64,000 nucleotides of DNA from Agromyces mariniharenae (GCF_008122505.1 NZ_VSSB01000001.1:2526891-2590890); one strand, 5' to 3'. Positions 32,156-46,833 are shown, counted from the first letter of the stretch. The notes: generated by a model not told the origin, from the letters alone. Made by a program: numbers and translations.

Positions 32156-35100
32156 TTGGCTGCTGCGCGCAACGCAACCACGCCCACCCCCAAGAACGGA
32201 CGCGGTGCAAGCCGCCTCTCGTTCGCAAAGGTCACCGACACCCTCACGGTACCCGACCTGCTCGCCCTCCAGACCGAGAGCTTCGACTGGCTCGTCGGCA
32301 ACGACGCGTGGAAGGCGCGCGTCGAGGCAGCGGTCGAGGCGGGCCGTCAGGACCTGCCCGAGGCCACCGGCCTCGAGGAGATCTTCGAGGAGATCTCCCC
32401 CATCGAGGACCTCGGCGAGACCATGCAGCTCTCGTTCACGAACCCCGAGCTCGAGCCGCCGAAGTACACGATCGACGAGTGCAAGGAGAAGGGCAAGACC
32501 TACTCCGCCCCGCTCTACGTGAACGCCGAGTTCATGAACCACCTCACGGGCGAGATCAAGACCCAGACGGTGTTCATGGGCGACTTCCCGCTCATGACCC
32601 CCAAGGGCACGTTCGTCATCAACGGCACCGAGCGCGTCGTCGTCTCGCAGCTCGTCCGTTCGCCCGGCGTCTACTTCGAGCGCACCCCCGACAAGACGTC
32701 CGACAAGGACATCTACTCGGCGCGCGTGATCCCGAGCCGCGGCGCGTGGCTCGAGTTCGAGGTCGACAAGCGCGACCAGGTCGGCGTCCGCATCGACCGC
32801 AAGCGCAAGCAGTCGGTCACGGTGTTCCTGAAGGCGCTCGGCCTCACCTCCGAGGAGATCCTCGAGGAGTTCGCCGGCTACGAGTCCATCGCGCTCACCC
32901 TGGAGAAGGACAACATCCTCACCAAGGAGGAGGCGCTCAAGGACATCTACCGCAAGCTGCGTCCGGGCGAGCAGGTCGCCGCCGAGGCCGCGCGTGCGCT
33001 GCTCGACAACTTCTACTTCAACCCGAAGCGCTACGACCTCGCCAAGGTCGGCCGGTACAAGATCAACCAGAAGCTCGGCCTCGAGGCCCCGCTGACGGAC
33101 TCGGTGCTCACGGTGCAGGACATCGTCGCCACGATCAAGTACCTCGTCGCCCTGCACGAGGACCGCGCCACGCTGCCCGGCCGCCGCGGCGGCCAGGACG
33201 TGGAGATCCGCCTCGACGTCGACGACATCGACAACTTCGGCAACCGTCGCATCCGCGCGGTGGGCGAGCTCATCCAGAACCAGGTGCGCACCGGCCTCAG
33301 CGGCATGGAGCGCGTCGTCCGCGAGCGCATGACCACGCAGGACATCGAGGCGATCACCCCGCAGACCCTGATCAACGTCCGACCCGTCGTCGCGGCGATC
33401 AAGGAGTTCTTCGGCACCTCGCAGCTGTCGCAGTTCATGGACCAGAACAACCCGCTCGCCGGCCTCACGCACAAGCGCCGCCTCTCGGCGCTCGGCCCCG
33501 GCGGCCTCTCGCGCGACCGCGCGGGCGTCGAGGTCCGCGACGTGCACCCCTCGCACTACGGCCGCATGTGCCCGATCGAGACGCCCGAAGGCCCGAACAT
33601 CGGCCTCATCGGCTCGCTCGCGTCCTTCGCGCGCATCAACTCGTTCGGCTTCATCGAGACGCCGTACCGCAAGGTCGTCACGGGCAAGGTCACCGAGCAG
33701 ATCGACTACCTCACCGCGATGGAGGAGGACGACTACATCGTCGCCCAGGCCAACGCGCCCCTCAAGGCCGACGGCCACTTCGTGGAGGACCGAGTGCTCG
33801 CCCGCAAGAAGGGCGGCGAGGTCGACCTGTTCCCCGCAGACGAGATCGGCTACATGGACGTCTCGCCGCGCCAGATGGTGTCGGTCGCCACGTCGCTCAT
33901 CCCGTTCCTCGAGCACGACGACGCGAACCGCGCCCTCATGGGTGCGAACATGCAGCGCCAGGCGGTGCCGCTGCTCCGCAGCGACTCGCCGTTCGTCGGC
34001 ACCGGCATGGAGGGCTACGCCGCGGTCGACGCGGGTGACGTGGTCACGGCCGACCGTTCGGGCGTCGTGACCGAGGTCTCGGCCGACTTCGTGACCGTGC
34101 AGCTCGACGAGGGCGGCACCGACACGTACTACCTGCGCAAGTTCGATCGCTCGAACCAGGGCACGTCCTACAACAACCGCGTCATCGTCTCCGCCGGCGA
34201 CCGCGTGGAGGCCGGCGAGGTCATCGCCGACGGTCCCGCGACCGACAACGGCGAGCTCGCGCTCGGCAAGAACCTCCTCGTGGCGTTCATGCCGTGGGAG
34301 GGCCACAACTTCGAGGACGCGATCATCCTCAGCCAGAACCTGGTGAAGGACGACGTCCTCTCCTCGATCCACATCGAGGAGTACGAGGTCGACGCCCGCG
34401 ACACCAAGCTCGGCAAGGAGGAGATCACCCGCGACCTCCCCAACGTGAGCCCCGACCTGCTCGCCGACCTCGACGAGCGCGGCATCATCCGCATCGGCGC
34501 CGAGGTGCGCCCCGGCGACATCCTCGTCGGCAAGGTCACGCCGAAGGGCGAGACCGAGCTCTCGGCCGAGGAGCGCCTGCTCCGCGCGATCTTCAACGAG
34601 AAGAGCCGCGAGGTGCGCGACACGTCGCTGAAGGTCCCCCACGGCGAGCAGGGCACGATCATCGGCGTCAAGGTGTTCGACGCGCAGGACGGCGACGACG
34701 AGCTCGGCTCGGGCGTCAACCAGCGCGTGGTCGTCTACATCGCCCAGAAGCGCAAGATCACCGAGGGCGACAAGCTCGCGGGCCGTCACGGCAACAAGGG
34801 CGTCATCTCGAAGATCCTGCCGGTCGAGGACATGCCGTTCCTCGCCGACGGCACCCCGGTCGACGTCATCCTCAACCCGCTCGGCATCCCCGGCCGCATG
34901 AACTTCGGCCAGGTGCTGGAGACCCACCTCGGCTGGGTCGCCAAGCAGGGCTGGAAGGTCGAGGGCAAGCCGACGTGGGCGAAGCGCCTGCCCGAGGCCG
35001 CGCACGAGGCCGCTCCCGGCACGAAGGTCGCGACCCCGGTGTTCGACGGCGCGCTCGAGGAGGAGATCGCGGGTCTGCTCGACTCGACGCTCCCCAACCG

Positions 35101-35647
35101 CGACGGCGAGCGGCTCATCGACTCGAGCGGCAAGACGCAGCTCTTCGACGGTCGCTCCGGCGAGCCCTTCCCGTACCCGGTCTCGGTCGGCTACATGTAC
35201 ATCCTGAAGCTGCACCACCTCGTGGACGACAAGATCCACGCGCGCTCCACCGGCCCGTACTCGATGATCACCCAGCAGCCGCTCGGTGGGAAGGCGCAGT
35301 TCGGAGGCCAGCGCTTCGGTGAGATGGAGGTGTGGGCCCTCGAGGCCTACGGCGCCGCGTACGCGCTCCAGGAGCTCCTCACGATCAAGTCCGACGACAT
35401 CCTCGGCCGCGTCAAGGTGTACGAGGCGATCGTCAAGGGCGAGAACATCCAGGAGCCCGGCATCCCCGAGTCCTTCAAGGTGCTCATGAAGGAGATGCAG
35501 TCGCTCTGCCTGAACGTCGAGGTGCTCTCGGCCGACGGCACCGCGGTGAGCCTGCGCGACACCGATGACGAGGCCTTCCGCGCGGCGGAGGAGCTCGGCA
35601 TCAACATCTCCGCGCGCTTCGAGTCGTCGAACATCGACGAGATCTGA
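32156..35647 (+). CDS. rpoB: RNA polymerase beta subunit
   Basis: A 1163-residue beta subunit that matches actinobacterial length and sequence. The rifampicin-resistance region lies at ~421-450 ([30 protein letters not shown]) and carries the sensitive-type residues Asp, His and Ser. Other signatures are [30 protein letters not shown] and the C-terminal [23 protein letters not shown] at 32156 is the start, supported by GGAGG upstream. rpoC follows after 44 bases as one operon. Confidence 0.99.
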   Translation: MAAARNATTPTPKNGRGASRLSFAKVTDTLTVPDLLALQTESFDWLVGNDAWKARVEAAVEAGRQDLPEATGLEEIFEEISPIEDLGETMQLSFTNPELEPPKYTIDECKEKGKTYSAPLYVNAEFMNHLTGEIKTQTVFMGDFPLMTPKGTFVINGTERVVVSQLVRSPGVYFERTPDKTSDKDIYSARVIPSRGAWLEFEVDKRDQVGVRIDRKRKQSVTVFLKALGLTSEEILEEFAGYESIALTLEKDNILTKEEALKDIYRKLRPGEQVAAEAARALLDNFYFNPKRYDLAKVGRYKINQKLGLEAPLTDSVLTVQDIVATIKYLVALHEDRATLPGRRGGQDVEIRLDVDDIDNFGNRRIRAVGELIQNQVRTGLSGMERVVRERMTTQDIEAITPQTLINVRPVVAAIKEFFGTSQLSQFMDQNNPLAGLTHKRRLSALGPGGLSRDRAGVEVRDVHPSHYGRMCPIETPEGPNIGLIGSLASFARINSFGFIETPYRKVVTGKVTEQIDYLTAMEEDDYIVAQANAPLKADGHFVEDRVLARKKGGEVDLFPADEIGYMDVSPRQMVSVATSLIPFLEHDDANRALMGANMQRQAVPLLRSDSPFVGTGMEGYAAVDAGDVVTADRSGVVTEVSADFVTVQLDEGGTDTYYLRKFDRSNQGTSYNNRVIVSAGDRVEAGEVIADGPATDNGELALGKNLLVAFMPWEGHNFEDAIILSQNLVKDDVLSSIHIEEYEVDARDTKLGKEEITRDLPNVSPDLLADLDERGIIRIGAEVRPGDILVGKVTPKGETELSAEERLLRAIFNEKSREVRDTSLKVPHGEQGTIIGVKVFDAQDGDDELGSGVNQRVVVYIAQKRKITEGDKLAGRHGNKGVISKILPVEDMPFLADGTPVDVILNPLGIPGRMNFGQVLETHLGWVAKQGWKVEGKPTWAKRLPEAAHEAAPGTKVATPVFDGALEEEIAGLLDSTLPNRDGERLIDSSGKTQLFDGRSGEPFPYPVSVGYMYILKLHHLVDDKIHARSTGPYSMITQQPLGGKAQFGGQRFGEMEVWALEAYGAAYALQELLTIKSDDILGRVKVYEAIVKGENIQEPGIPESFKVLMKEMQSLCLNVEVLSADGTAVSLRDTDDEAFRAAEELGINISARFESSNIDEI

Positions 35648-35691
35648 TCCCCGGCCAGAACGACGACAGAGACTTTTTTCTAGGAGAGAAA

Positions 35692-39588
<3,897 letters not shown>

Positions 39589-39600
39589 TCGCCGAATCGC

Positions 39601-39634
39601 ACGAAGGGCCCCGGAGCATTCCGGGGCCCTTCGT
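39601..39634 (+). terminator. rpoBC terminator
   Basis: Perfect 15-bp stem (39601-39615 with 39620-39634) with GCAT loop, 12 bases after the rpoC stop. Confidence 0.92.
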
Positions 39635-39734
39635 CGTGCCGCCGCGTCTTCCGCGCGGCTTCGCGGTGGGGCGTGCGCCCGTTGCTACAGTGAGCCCAGT
39701 CGCGGGTGCGAGGGCGCCCGGAAGGAGCGCGATC

Positions 39735-40907
39735 ATGAGCAGCACGACTCCCGGATCCGACCCGGAGCGCCCGCACGACCCCGATGCCGTCGACCGTGGG
39801 CCGTCGGCCGACGACGCGCCGGCCGACGAGGCATCGGCCGACACGGGCGCGCACGAGCCGCTCGGCGCCGATGACGCGGCCGCGGCATCCGCGCCCGACG
39901 CCCCGGCTGAGCCCGAGCCTGGGCCCGAGCGCGCGCCCGAGCCCGTCGCCTCGCCCGAGCCCGACGTGCGGCCGGCGGATGCCGCGCCGGAGGTCGAGCC
40001 CGAACGCGAGCCCGAGCCGGCAGTGGCGGAGCCCGCGGCATCCGAGCCCACTGCATCCGCACCCATCGCACCTCCCGAGCCCGAGCCTGCGCCTCCGGCA
40101 CCGGTCGTGACGGAGTCCGCGCCTGCCGACGACACGTCGCGCCTCGACGCGGCGGTGCAGCGCGCGAACGCCGAGCCCGTGGCATCCGACGACGTGGGGG
40201 AGCACGGCGCCCCCGAGCCCGTGCCCGCCGGCAGCGTGCGCCGCGAGACGTACGTGCCGGCTGCGACGGTCGCCGCGGGCACCGCGGCCGGCGCGGCGAC
40301 GCTCGCCCCCGAGCCCGACGCCGTGCCCACGGCGCTCGCCGCCCCGCAGACCGTCTACGTGCAGGCGCCGAACCCGCCGAAGTCCCGCGGCAACCGCGGG
40401 TTCGGCGTGGTCGTCGCGCTCGTTGCCGCAGCCGTCTTCGCACTGCTGTACGCCGGCATCGGCTACCTCGTGCTCCTCGCGCAGAGCGATCCGGCGCGGG
40501 CCGCGACGGTGTTCGTCCAGTTCGTGGCGCAGCCCGTGTACTGGGTGCCGATCATCGCGACGTTCGTGGGCTTCACGCTCCTGGCCGCCATCGTGAACCG
40601 CGGCGCGTGGTGGTACTACGCCGTGTTCGGCCTGCTGGTGGGCGTGTTCGTGTACCTCTCCTACATCGGTGCCGCGCTGCTGACCGTGCAGGCCTGGACC
40701 ATGACGATCGACGAGGCGAACGACTTCATCCGGGCGCGCTGGCTCGACCCGTTCGCCCTCATCGCGGGCATCCTCGCCCGCGAGATCACGATCTGGCTCG
40801 GCGGCTGGGTCGCCTCGCGCGGCCGCGCGGTCACCGAGCGCAACCGCCTGGCCCGTGAGGCCTACGACCGCGAGCTCGCGGCGGGGCCGCAGCCGACCCG
40901 CCCCTAG
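39735..40907 (+). CDS. Membrane protein with long acidic Pro/Glu-rich N-terminus
   Basis: A 390-residue protein. Residues ~1-210 are low-complexity Asp/Glu/Pro/Ala with many Glu-Pro pairs, probably disordered and cytoplasmic. The C-terminal ~165 residues have four hydrophobic helices (GVVVALVAAAVFALLYAGIG, PIIATFVGFTLLAAIV, WYYAVFGLLVGVFVYLS, and a last one). A short basic tail closes it. The ATG at 39735 follows GAAGGAGC. It lies between rpoC and the type VII-like island and may belong to neither. Function unknown. Confidence 0.8.
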   Translation: MSSTTPGSDPERPHDPDAVDRGPSADDAPADEASADTGAHEPLGADDAAAASAPDAPAEPEPGPERAPEPVASPEPDVRPADAAPEVEPEREPEPAVAEPAASEPTASAPIAPPEPEPAPPAPVVTESAPADDTSRLDAAVQRANAEPVASDDVGEHGAPEPVPAGSVRRETYVPAATVAAGTAAGAATLAPEPDAVPTALAAPQTVYVQAPNPPKSRGNRGFGVVVALVAAAVFALLYAGIGYLVLLAQSDPARAATVFVQFVAQPVYWVPIIATFVGFTLLAAIVNRGAWWYYAVFGLLVGVFVYLSYIGAALLTVQAWTMTIDEANDFIRARWLDPFALIAGILAREITIWLGGWVASRGRAVTERNRLAREAYDRELAAGPQPTRP

Positions 40908-40928
40908 GGGTTCCGGCAGCGACCGGAT

Positions 40929-40960
40929 CGTACCCGGCGGCGTCCACGCCGCCGGGTACG
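40929..40960 (+). terminator. Hairpin terminator before the type VII-like island
   Basis: Perfect 13-bp stem (40929-40941 with 40948-40960) and a 6-base loop, 22 bases after the preceding stop. Confidence 0.85.
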
Positions 40961-40970
40961 CTGCTGTGTC

Positions 40971-41020
40971 GGGGATGGTGACTCCTCCCCATCGACAGCA
41001 CCCGTCCGATCGGGTTTGCT
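40971..41020 (+). promoter_or_regulatory. Promoter of type VII-like unit 1 with CTCCCCAT box
   Basis: GGGGA (40971-40975) and TCCCC (40986-40990) form a spaced dyad, and CTCCCCAT directly abuts TCGACA (40992-40997), a good -35. A weak -10 (TTTGCT, 41015-41020) lies 17 bases on. The same box arrangement occurs upstream of the WXG100-like gene. Confidence 0.5.
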
Positions 41021-41050
41021 GGCTCGTTGACCCTGCACCCGAGGAGCCAC

Positions 41051-42301
41051 GTGAGCATCACCATGCACGTCGACGACGCGCCTGCGCCCGGTCTCGACGC
41101 AGCCGGGCGACCCGACCCGGCGTACGCGGCCCGTCTCGGACTCCGGCCCGCGCCGTCGGGTCGACGCGCCGCCGCGTTCACGCTCGACGCCACCGCCTAC
41201 GCGCTGGCGGCGTCGCCGGCGATCGTCGGCGCGGTGCTGCTGGCGAACGCGGTCGTCGGGTCGGATGCCGCGACCGGGGTCGACCCGTCGTCGCTCGTGC
41301 TGCCCCTGGTGCTCGTCGCCGTCGGACAGCTGCTCGTGACCACGTTCGGCATCACGCAGCTCGCGATGCACGGACGACGCGGCGTCACGCTGGGCAAGCG
41401 CGCGCTCGGACTGCGCTCGGTGCAGGTGGCCGACTTCGGCCGCGTTGGATTCTGGCGCGTCGTGCTGCGCGTGCTCGTGCTCTGGGCGTCGCAGGTCGTG
41501 CTGCCGTTCGTGGGACCCGCGCTGATGTTCGCGTCGGGACTCTGGGACCCCGAGCAGCGCGGTCGCAGCTGGCTCGATCGCGTCGGACGCTGCTGGGTCC
41601 TCGACGTGCGCGAGGGGCTCGACCCGTTCGACCTCAAGGCGCTCCGCCACGCACGTCGGCAGCTCGACGCGCCGGCCGCCTCGGTCGCGCGCATGCCGTC
41701 GCTCGCGACGGATCGCGGGGTCGACGAGGAGACGTTCATCCCGCAGGCGCGCTCCGCCTCGGGGGTCGTGGCCGCAGTGGCCGAGGCCGGCGCATGGACG
41801 CCGCCGCCGATCGCGGCGCCCGCAGCGTCGTCGACGGCGGTTGCGTCGCCCGGGGCGCCGGCCGTCGCGGCATCCGCTGCCGTGCCCGCCCCGGCCGTCG
41901 CGGCATCCGCTGCCGTGCCCGCCCCTGCGGCCGCGCCCGCGCCGACCCCGTCGCTCGCCCCCGCCGCGGTGTTCGCGTTCGACGACGGCAGCCGCCTCGA
42001 CGCCTCGGGCACCGGCCTCCTCGGCCGCCGCCCCGCGCGCGCCGAGGGCGACCCCGCCGGCACCCTGCTCGTGCCCCTCGACGACGACTCCATGGGCATC
42101 TCGAAGACCCACGCACGCTTCGACGTCGACGACGCCGGCATCTGGATCACCGACCGCTGGTCGCGCAACGGCACGAGCGTCGCCGCGCCGGGCCGCGCCC
42201 CGGTCGAGCTCGTCCCGGGCGCGCGCACGCGCGTGGACGGCGGCACGAAGGTCGAGCTCGGCGGCCGCTGGTTCGTCGTCGAGGAGGTGACGGCCCGATG
42301 A
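41051..42301 (+). CDS. RDD-FHA membrane protein
   Basis: A 416-residue protein. An N-terminal RDD-type membrane domain (~40-190) shows RRAAAFTLDATAYALAA, GRRGVTLGKRALGLRSVQV and GRSWLDRVGRCWVLDVR. A disordered Ala/Pro linker (~230-300) contains an 11-residue tandem repeat. The C-terminal FHA domain (~310-416) shows GLLGRRPA, a phosphopeptide-site-like SMGISKTHARF and SRNGTSVAA. FHA domains read phospho-Thr, suggesting control by Ser/Thr kinase. GTG 41051 fits GAGGAG at 41041. It overlaps the EssC-like gene by four bases. Confidence 0.88.
   Translation: MSITMHVDDAPAPGLDAAGRPDPAYAARLGLRPAPSGRRAAAFTLDATAYALAASPAIVGAVLLANAVVGSDAATGVDPSSLVLPLVLVAVGQLLVTTFGITQLAMHGRRGVTLGKRALGLRSVQVADFGRVGFWRVVLRVLVLWASQVVLPFVGPALMFASGLWDPEQRGRSWLDRVGRCWVLDVREGLDPFDLKALRHARRQLDAPAASVARMPSLATDRGVDEETFIPQARSASGVVAAVAEAGAWTPPPIAAPAASSTAVASPGAPAVAASAAVPAPAVAASAAVPAPAAAPAPTPSLAPAAVFAFDDGSRLDASGTGLLGRRPARAEGDPAGTLLVPLDDDSMGISKTHARFDVDDAGIWITDRWSRNGTSVAAPGRAPVELVPGARTRVDGGTKVELGGRWFVVEEVTAR
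41858..41923 (+). repeat. 33-bp tandem duplication in RDD-FHA linker
   Basis: Two perfect head-to-tail 33-base copies (41858-41890 and 41891-41923) encode two copies of an 11-residue Ala/Pro/Val unit (PAVAASAAVPA). Confidence 0.9.
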
Positions 42302-45300
42302 GGCTGAAGCTGGGCCTGCGCCGCCAGTCCGGCGCCGCCGCCGACGTCGTCGTGACGACCGACGCGACGGCGACGGTCGGCGACGTCGCCCGATCGATCG
42401 CCGATGACGATCCCGCGTCGGCGCACCTGCCGCGGCATGCGGGGCCGTTGACGCTCGCGGTCGCGCCGCCCACGTCGAGCGAGCCCGTCGTGCTCGATCC
42501 CGACCTGCCCGTCGCCGACGCGCCCATCGGCTCCGGCTTCAACGCGGCCGTGGTGTCGCCGAGCGCCCGACGCGCGGCCGACGCGGGCACGGTCGCGATC
42601 CTGCACGTGCACACCGGCGCCGACGCCGGGCGCCAGGTGCCGCTCGGCCGCGGCCAGCACGTCATCGGGCGCAGCGCCGACGCCGACGTCGTGCTGCAGG
42701 ACGCCCTCGTCTCGAAGCGCCACGCGCGCATCGAGGTCGACCAGGCCGTCGAGCTCGTCGACCTCAACTCCGCGAACGGCCTCATCGTCGACGGCGGCCC
42801 CATGACGCGCATCCGGGTCATCCCCGGCCAGCGCATCACGGTCGGCGACACCGACGTGTCGTTCTCGATGGTCGCGGGCACGGATGCCGCGGCCGACCCC
42901 GTGCTCGAACGCGGCGGCGCCCTCATGTTCAACCGCTCGCCCCGCGTCGAGGCCCGCTACCCGGGCACCGAGCACCCGCAGCCGCGCATCCCCACCGAGG
43001 AGAACCCGCGGCTCTTCCCCTGGCCGATGATCGTCTCGCCGATGATCGCTGGCCTCGCCATCTTCGCGCTCAACGGACGACCCGCTTCCCTCCTCATCGT
43101 CGTCCTGTCGCCGCTCATGCTCCTCGCGAACTGGTTCGGCTCGCGCACGCAGTCGAGCCGCAAGCTCAAGCAGGAGATCGAGACCTTCGAGGTGCAGCTC
43201 GAGGAGCTCGAGGAGACCCTGACCCGCGAGGTCGTCGTCGAACGCGAGCGCCGGCAGGGTGAGACGCCGCCCGTCGCGGTCGTCTACGAGCAGGCGATGC
43301 GGCTCGGTCCGATGCTCTGGACGCGGCGCCCCGAGCACTGGAACTTCCTCTCGCTCCGGCTGGGGGTCGGCTGCGCGCCGAGCCGCAACACGATCGCGAC
43401 GTCCGAGGCGGCGCTGCCCGGCATCGTGACGTACGCCCGCCAGGTGGAGGTGCTGCGCGACCGCTTCGCCGAGATCGACGACGTCCCCGTCATGGAGCTC
43501 CTCACGAGCTCCGGGGCGCTCGGCGTCGCCGGGCCGGTGCACCTCGCTGCCGACGCCGTCCGCGGCCTCGCCGTGCAGCTGTTCGGCCTGCACGCGCCGA
43601 ACGAGGTGGTCGCGGCTGCGATCGTGGACCCCGCCTGGAGCCGGGAGCTGGAGTGGCTGAAGTGGCTGCCGCACACGTCGAGCGCGCGGCATCCGCTCGC
43701 CGACGTCGCGCTCGCCGACAGCCAGTCGGCCGGGGCGAGCCTGCTGAGCGCGCTCGAGGAGACGATCCTCGAACGGCTGTCGGCCTCGGCCGCGCGGCGC
43801 GGACCGCTCGCCGACACGAAGGCGTCGATGTCGCGCGGCGCCGACGTCGGCTCGCCGTCGGGCGAGCGCTCCGACGACCCGCGGCCCGACAGCGCGCTCA
43901 TCCTCTTCGTGTCGGCGGATGCCCCGGTCGACCGCCCGCGGCTCATCCAGCTCATCGAGCGCGGGGCCGACGCCGGCATCCACACGGTGTTCGTCGGCCC
44001 CACGGTCGAGTCGCTGCCGGCCGCGTGCCGCACGTTCGTCGACGTGACCGCCGGCCTCGACCGGGCCACGGTCGGCGTCGTGCGCTCGGGCGCCGAGTAC
44101 GCGGGTGTGCGCGTCGAGGGCGTCTCGGCCCGGTACGCCGAGGTCTTCGCGCGCCGATTGGCTCCCGTCGTCGACGCGAGCACCGTGGTCGAGGACTCGA
44201 GCGACCTGCCCCGCAGCGTCTCGATGCTCACGCTCATCGGCGACGAGTTCGCCTCGAGCCCCGCGGGCGTCGTCGACCGCTGGCGGCAGAACAACTCCGT
44301 CGTCGACCGGTCGGGTGCGAAGCTGCCCCGGCTGAAGCGCGCCGGCACGCTGAAGGCGTTCATCGGCCAGTCGAGCCCCGACGCCATGACGCTCGACCTG
44401 CGCACGCAGGGGCCGCACGCGCTCGTCGGCGGCACGACCGGCGCGGGCAAGTCGGAGTTCCTGCAGGCGTGGGTGCTCGGCATGGCCGCGCAGTACAGCC
44501 CCGACCGCGTCACGTTCCTCTTCGTGGACTACAAGGGCGGCTCCGCCTTCGCCGACTGCGTCGACCTCCCGCACTGCGTGGGTCTCGTGACCGACCTCAG
44601 CCCGCACCTCGTGCGACGCGCGCTCACGAGCCTGCGCGCCGAGCTGCACCACCGCGAGCACCTGTTCAACCGCAAGAAGGCCAAGGACCTGCTCGAGCTC
44701 GAGAAGCGCCAGGACCCCGAGACGCCACCGGCGCTCGTGCTCGTCATCGACGAGTTCGCGGCGCTCGCCGGGGAGGTGCCCGAGTTCGTCGACGGCGTCG
44801 TGGACATCGCGCAGCGCGGCCGGTCGCTCGGCATCCACCTCATCATGGCCACGCAGCGCCCCGCGGGCGTCATCAAGGACAACCTCCGCGCGAACACGAA
44901 CCTGCGCGTCGCCCTGCGCATGGCCGACGAGTCGGACTCGCGCGACGTCGTGGGCGACGTCGTGGCCGCGGGCTTCGATCCGTCGATCCCCGGGCGCGGC
45001 ATCGCGAAGACCGGGCCCGGACGGCTCGTTCCGTTCCAGTCGGCGTACGCCGGCGGCTGGACCACCGCCGAGGTGGCCGAAGCGGAGGTGAAGGTCGCCG
45101 AGCTGCGGTTCGGCTCGACGATCACCTGGGAGTCGGACGCCGAGCCCGAGAGCGACGCGCACGACGAGGACCCGGGTCCCAACGACCAGAAGCGCATGGT
45201 GCGCACGTTCATCGCGGCCGCCGCCGAGGCCGGCGTTCCGGCGCCCCGACGTCCGTGGCTCGACGAGCTCGCCGCGACGGTCGCCGTCGAGTCGCTGCCG

Positions 45301-46782
45301 CAGCGCGGCGACGCCGAGATCGTCTTCGGCCTCGCCGACGTGCCCGAGCGGCAGCTGCAGGCGCCCATGGCCTTCGTGCCCGACCGCGACGGCGCCATGC
45401 TCGTCTACGGCACGAGCGGCTCGGGCAAGTCGACCGCGCTGCGCACGCTCGCGGTCGGCATCGGGCTGCGTCCCGACCTCGGCACGACCGAGGTGTACGG
45501 GCTCGACTTCGGCGCCGGCGCCCTGCGGTCGCTCGAGGCGCTGCCGCACGTGGGCTCGATCGTGTCGGGCGACGACCCCGAGCGGGTGCAGCGCCTGCTG
45601 CGCACGCTCAACGAGGTGCTCGATCGCCGTGCCAAGGCGTTCAGCGACGCGAGCGCCGCGACCCTCACGGAGTACCGCGAGCTGACCGGCCGCGACGAGC
45701 CGCGCATCCTGCTGCTCCTCGACGGCTTCGCCGCGTTCAAGACCGAGTGGGACTCCACGACCGTGCGGATGCCGTTCTACAACGTGGTCATGCGCATCCT
45801 CGGCGAGGGCCGCCCGCTCGGCGTGCACGTCGTGGCGACGGCCGACCGTGCCGGCGCGGTGCCGACGGCGGTGAGCGCCAACGTCACGAAGCGCGTCGTG
45901 CTGCGCCTCAGCGACGAGTCGGGCTACCAGGTGCTCGGCGCGCCGAAGGACGTGCTCACCGAGCGCTCGGCCCCCGGCCGCGCGATCGTCGAGGGCTTCG
46001 AGACGCAGCTCGCCGTGCCGGGCGGCACGACGAACGTCGCCGAGCAGACCCGCGCGCTCGAGTCGCTCGCTCGCGAGCTGCGTGCCCGCGGCGCACGCGA
46101 CGTCCCGCCGATCGGCTCGCTGCCCGCGGTCTTCGGGGCCGCCGAGCTGCCCTCGACCGTGGGGGAGGAGCCCGCGCTCGGCATCGCCGACGACACGCTC
46201 GCGCCGATCGGGTTCGAGCCGGTCGGCACGTTCGCGGTCACCGGCCCGCCGCAGAGCGGCAAGACGAACGCCATGCGCGCCATCGTCGACGCCGTGCGCC
46301 GGTTCGACCCCGAGGTGAAGCTCTTCCACCTGGCCGGACGCCGGGCGCAGCTCGCCGACCACGCGCCGTGGGTGCGCAGCGCCACCACGGTCGACGGGGT
46401 GAAGCTCCTCGCCAAGGAGCTCGTGGACGTCGTGGGCGACGCCGACGTGCCCGGGCGATTCGTCATCGTGGTCGAGAACGTCACCCAGTTCGCCGACTCC
46501 GACGCCGAGCGGCCGCTCAAGGAGCTGTTCCAGGCGATCAACCGCAGCGATCACTTCCTCGTGGGCGACGCGGAGGTGGCGACGCTGTCGGCCGGGTTCG
46601 GCTTCGTCGGCGACTTCAAGGCGGGCCGTCGCGGGCTCGCGCTGAAGCCCGACGCGTTCGACGGCGACTCCGTGTTCAAGACGCCGTTCCCGAAGGTCAA
46701 GCGCTCGGACTTCCCCGAGGGCCGCGGCATCTTCGTGCAGAACGGCCGGATCATGACCGTGCAGGTCCCGTTCGCGGGCTGA
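42298..46782 (+). CDS. EssC/EccC-like FtsK-SpoIIIE ATPase with FHA domain
   Basis: A 1494-residue type VII secretion-like motor. An N-terminal ubiquitin- or FHA-like segment (~1-85) is followed by a full FHA domain (~98-190: HVIGRSADADVVL, SKRHARIEV, NSANGLIVDG). Two adjacent membrane helices follow (~243-281), then three ATPase modules. Module 1 has Walker A GGTTGAGKS (~711-719) and Walker B VLVIDEFAALAG. Module 2 has GTSGSGKST (~1038) with LLLLDGF. Module 3 has GPPQSGKTN (~1316) with VIVVENV. FHA domains before the ATPases are the EssC (firmicute T7SSb) layout rather than mycobacterial EccC. Modules 2 and 3 lack the Walker-B Glu, so only module 1 looks fully catalytic. Confidence 0.93.
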   Translation: MRLKLGLRRQSGAAADVVVTTDATATVGDVARSIADDDPASAHLPRHAGPLTLAVAPPTSSEPVVLDPDLPVADAPIGSGFNAAVVSPSARRAADAGTVAILHVHTGADAGRQVPLGRGQHVIGRSADADVVLQDALVSKRHARIEVDQAVELVDLNSANGLIVDGGPMTRIRVIPGQRITVGDTDVSFSMVAGTDAAADPVLERGGALMFNRSPRVEARYPGTEHPQPRIPTEENPRLFPWPMIVSPMIAGLAIFALNGRPASLLIVVLSPLMLLANWFGSRTQSSRKLKQEIETFEVQLEELEETLTREVVVERERRQGETPPVAVVYEQAMRLGPMLWTRRPEHWNFLSLRLGVGCAPSRNTIATSEAALPGIVTYARQVEVLRDRFAEIDDVPVMELLTSSGALGVAGPVHLAADAVRGLAVQLFGLHAPNEVVAAAIVDPAWSRELEWLKWLPHTSSARHPLADVALADSQSAGASLLSALEETILERLSASAARRGPLADTKASMSRGADVGSPSGERSDDPRPDSALILFVSADAPVDRPRLIQLIERGADAGIHTVFVGPTVESLPAACRTFVDVTAGLDRATVGVVRSGAEYAGVRVEGVSARYAEVFARRLAPVVDASTVVEDSSDLPRSVSMLTLIGDEFASSPAGVVDRWRQNNSVVDRSGAKLPRLKRAGTLKAFIGQSSPDAMTLDLRTQGPHALVGGTTGAGKSEFLQAWVLGMAAQYSPDRVTFLFVDYKGGSAFADCVDLPHCVGLVTDLSPHLVRRALTSLRAELHHREHLFNRKKAKDLLELEKRQDPETPPALVLVIDEFAALAGEVPEFVDGVVDIAQRGRSLGIHLIMATQRPAGVIKDNLRANTNLRVALRMADESDSRDVVGDVVAAGFDPSIPGRGIAKTGPGRLVPFQSAYAGGWTTAEVAEAEVKVAELRFGSTITWESDAEPESDAHDEDPGPNDQKRMVRTFIAAAAEAGVPAPRRPWLDELAATVAVESLPQRGDAEIVFGLADVPERQLQAPMAFVPDRDGAMLVYGTSGSGKSTALRTLAVGIGLRPDLGTTEVYGLDFGAGALRSLEALPHVGSIVSGDDPERVQRLLRTLNEVLDRRAKAFSDASAATLTEYRELTGRDEPRILLLLDGFAAFKTEWDSTTVRMPFYNVVMRILGEGRPLGVHVVATADRAGAVPTAVSANVTKRVVLRLSDESGYQVLGAPKDVLTERSAPGRAIVEGFETQLAVPGGTTNVAEQTRALESLARELRARGARDVPPIGSLPAVFGAAELPSTVGEEPALGIADDTLAPIGFEPVGTFAVTGPPQSGKTNAMRAIVDAVRRFDPEVKLFHLAGRRAQLADHAPWVRSATTVDGVKLLAKELVDVVGDADVPGRFVIVVENVTQFADSDAERPLKELFQAINRSDHFLVGDAEVATLSAGFGFVGDFKAGRRGLALKPDAFDGDSVFKTPFPKVKRSDFPEGRGIFVQNGRIMTVQVPFAG

Positions 46783-46788
46783 TCAGGG

Positions 46789-46833
46789 TGGGGAGTGCTC
46801 CCCATGTGACCCGCGTTCGACCTTCCGTACTGT
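46789..46833 (+). promoter_or_regulatory. WXG100 promoter with CTCCCCAT palindrome
   Basis: TGGGGAG-TG-CTCCCCA (46789-46804) is a perfect 7-bp dyad. It abuts GTGACC (46806-46811), which is 16 bases from TACTGT (46828-46833). This allows the WXG100-like gene to be transcribed independently of the EssC-like gene that ends just before. Confidence 0.55.

Noticed and set aside
41197..46554. A 1785-codon minus-strand open frame opposite the RDD-FHA and EssC-like genes
   Set aside because: Composition is typical of an antisense frame in G+C-rich coding DNA; the plus-strand genes have clear FHA and ATPase motifs.
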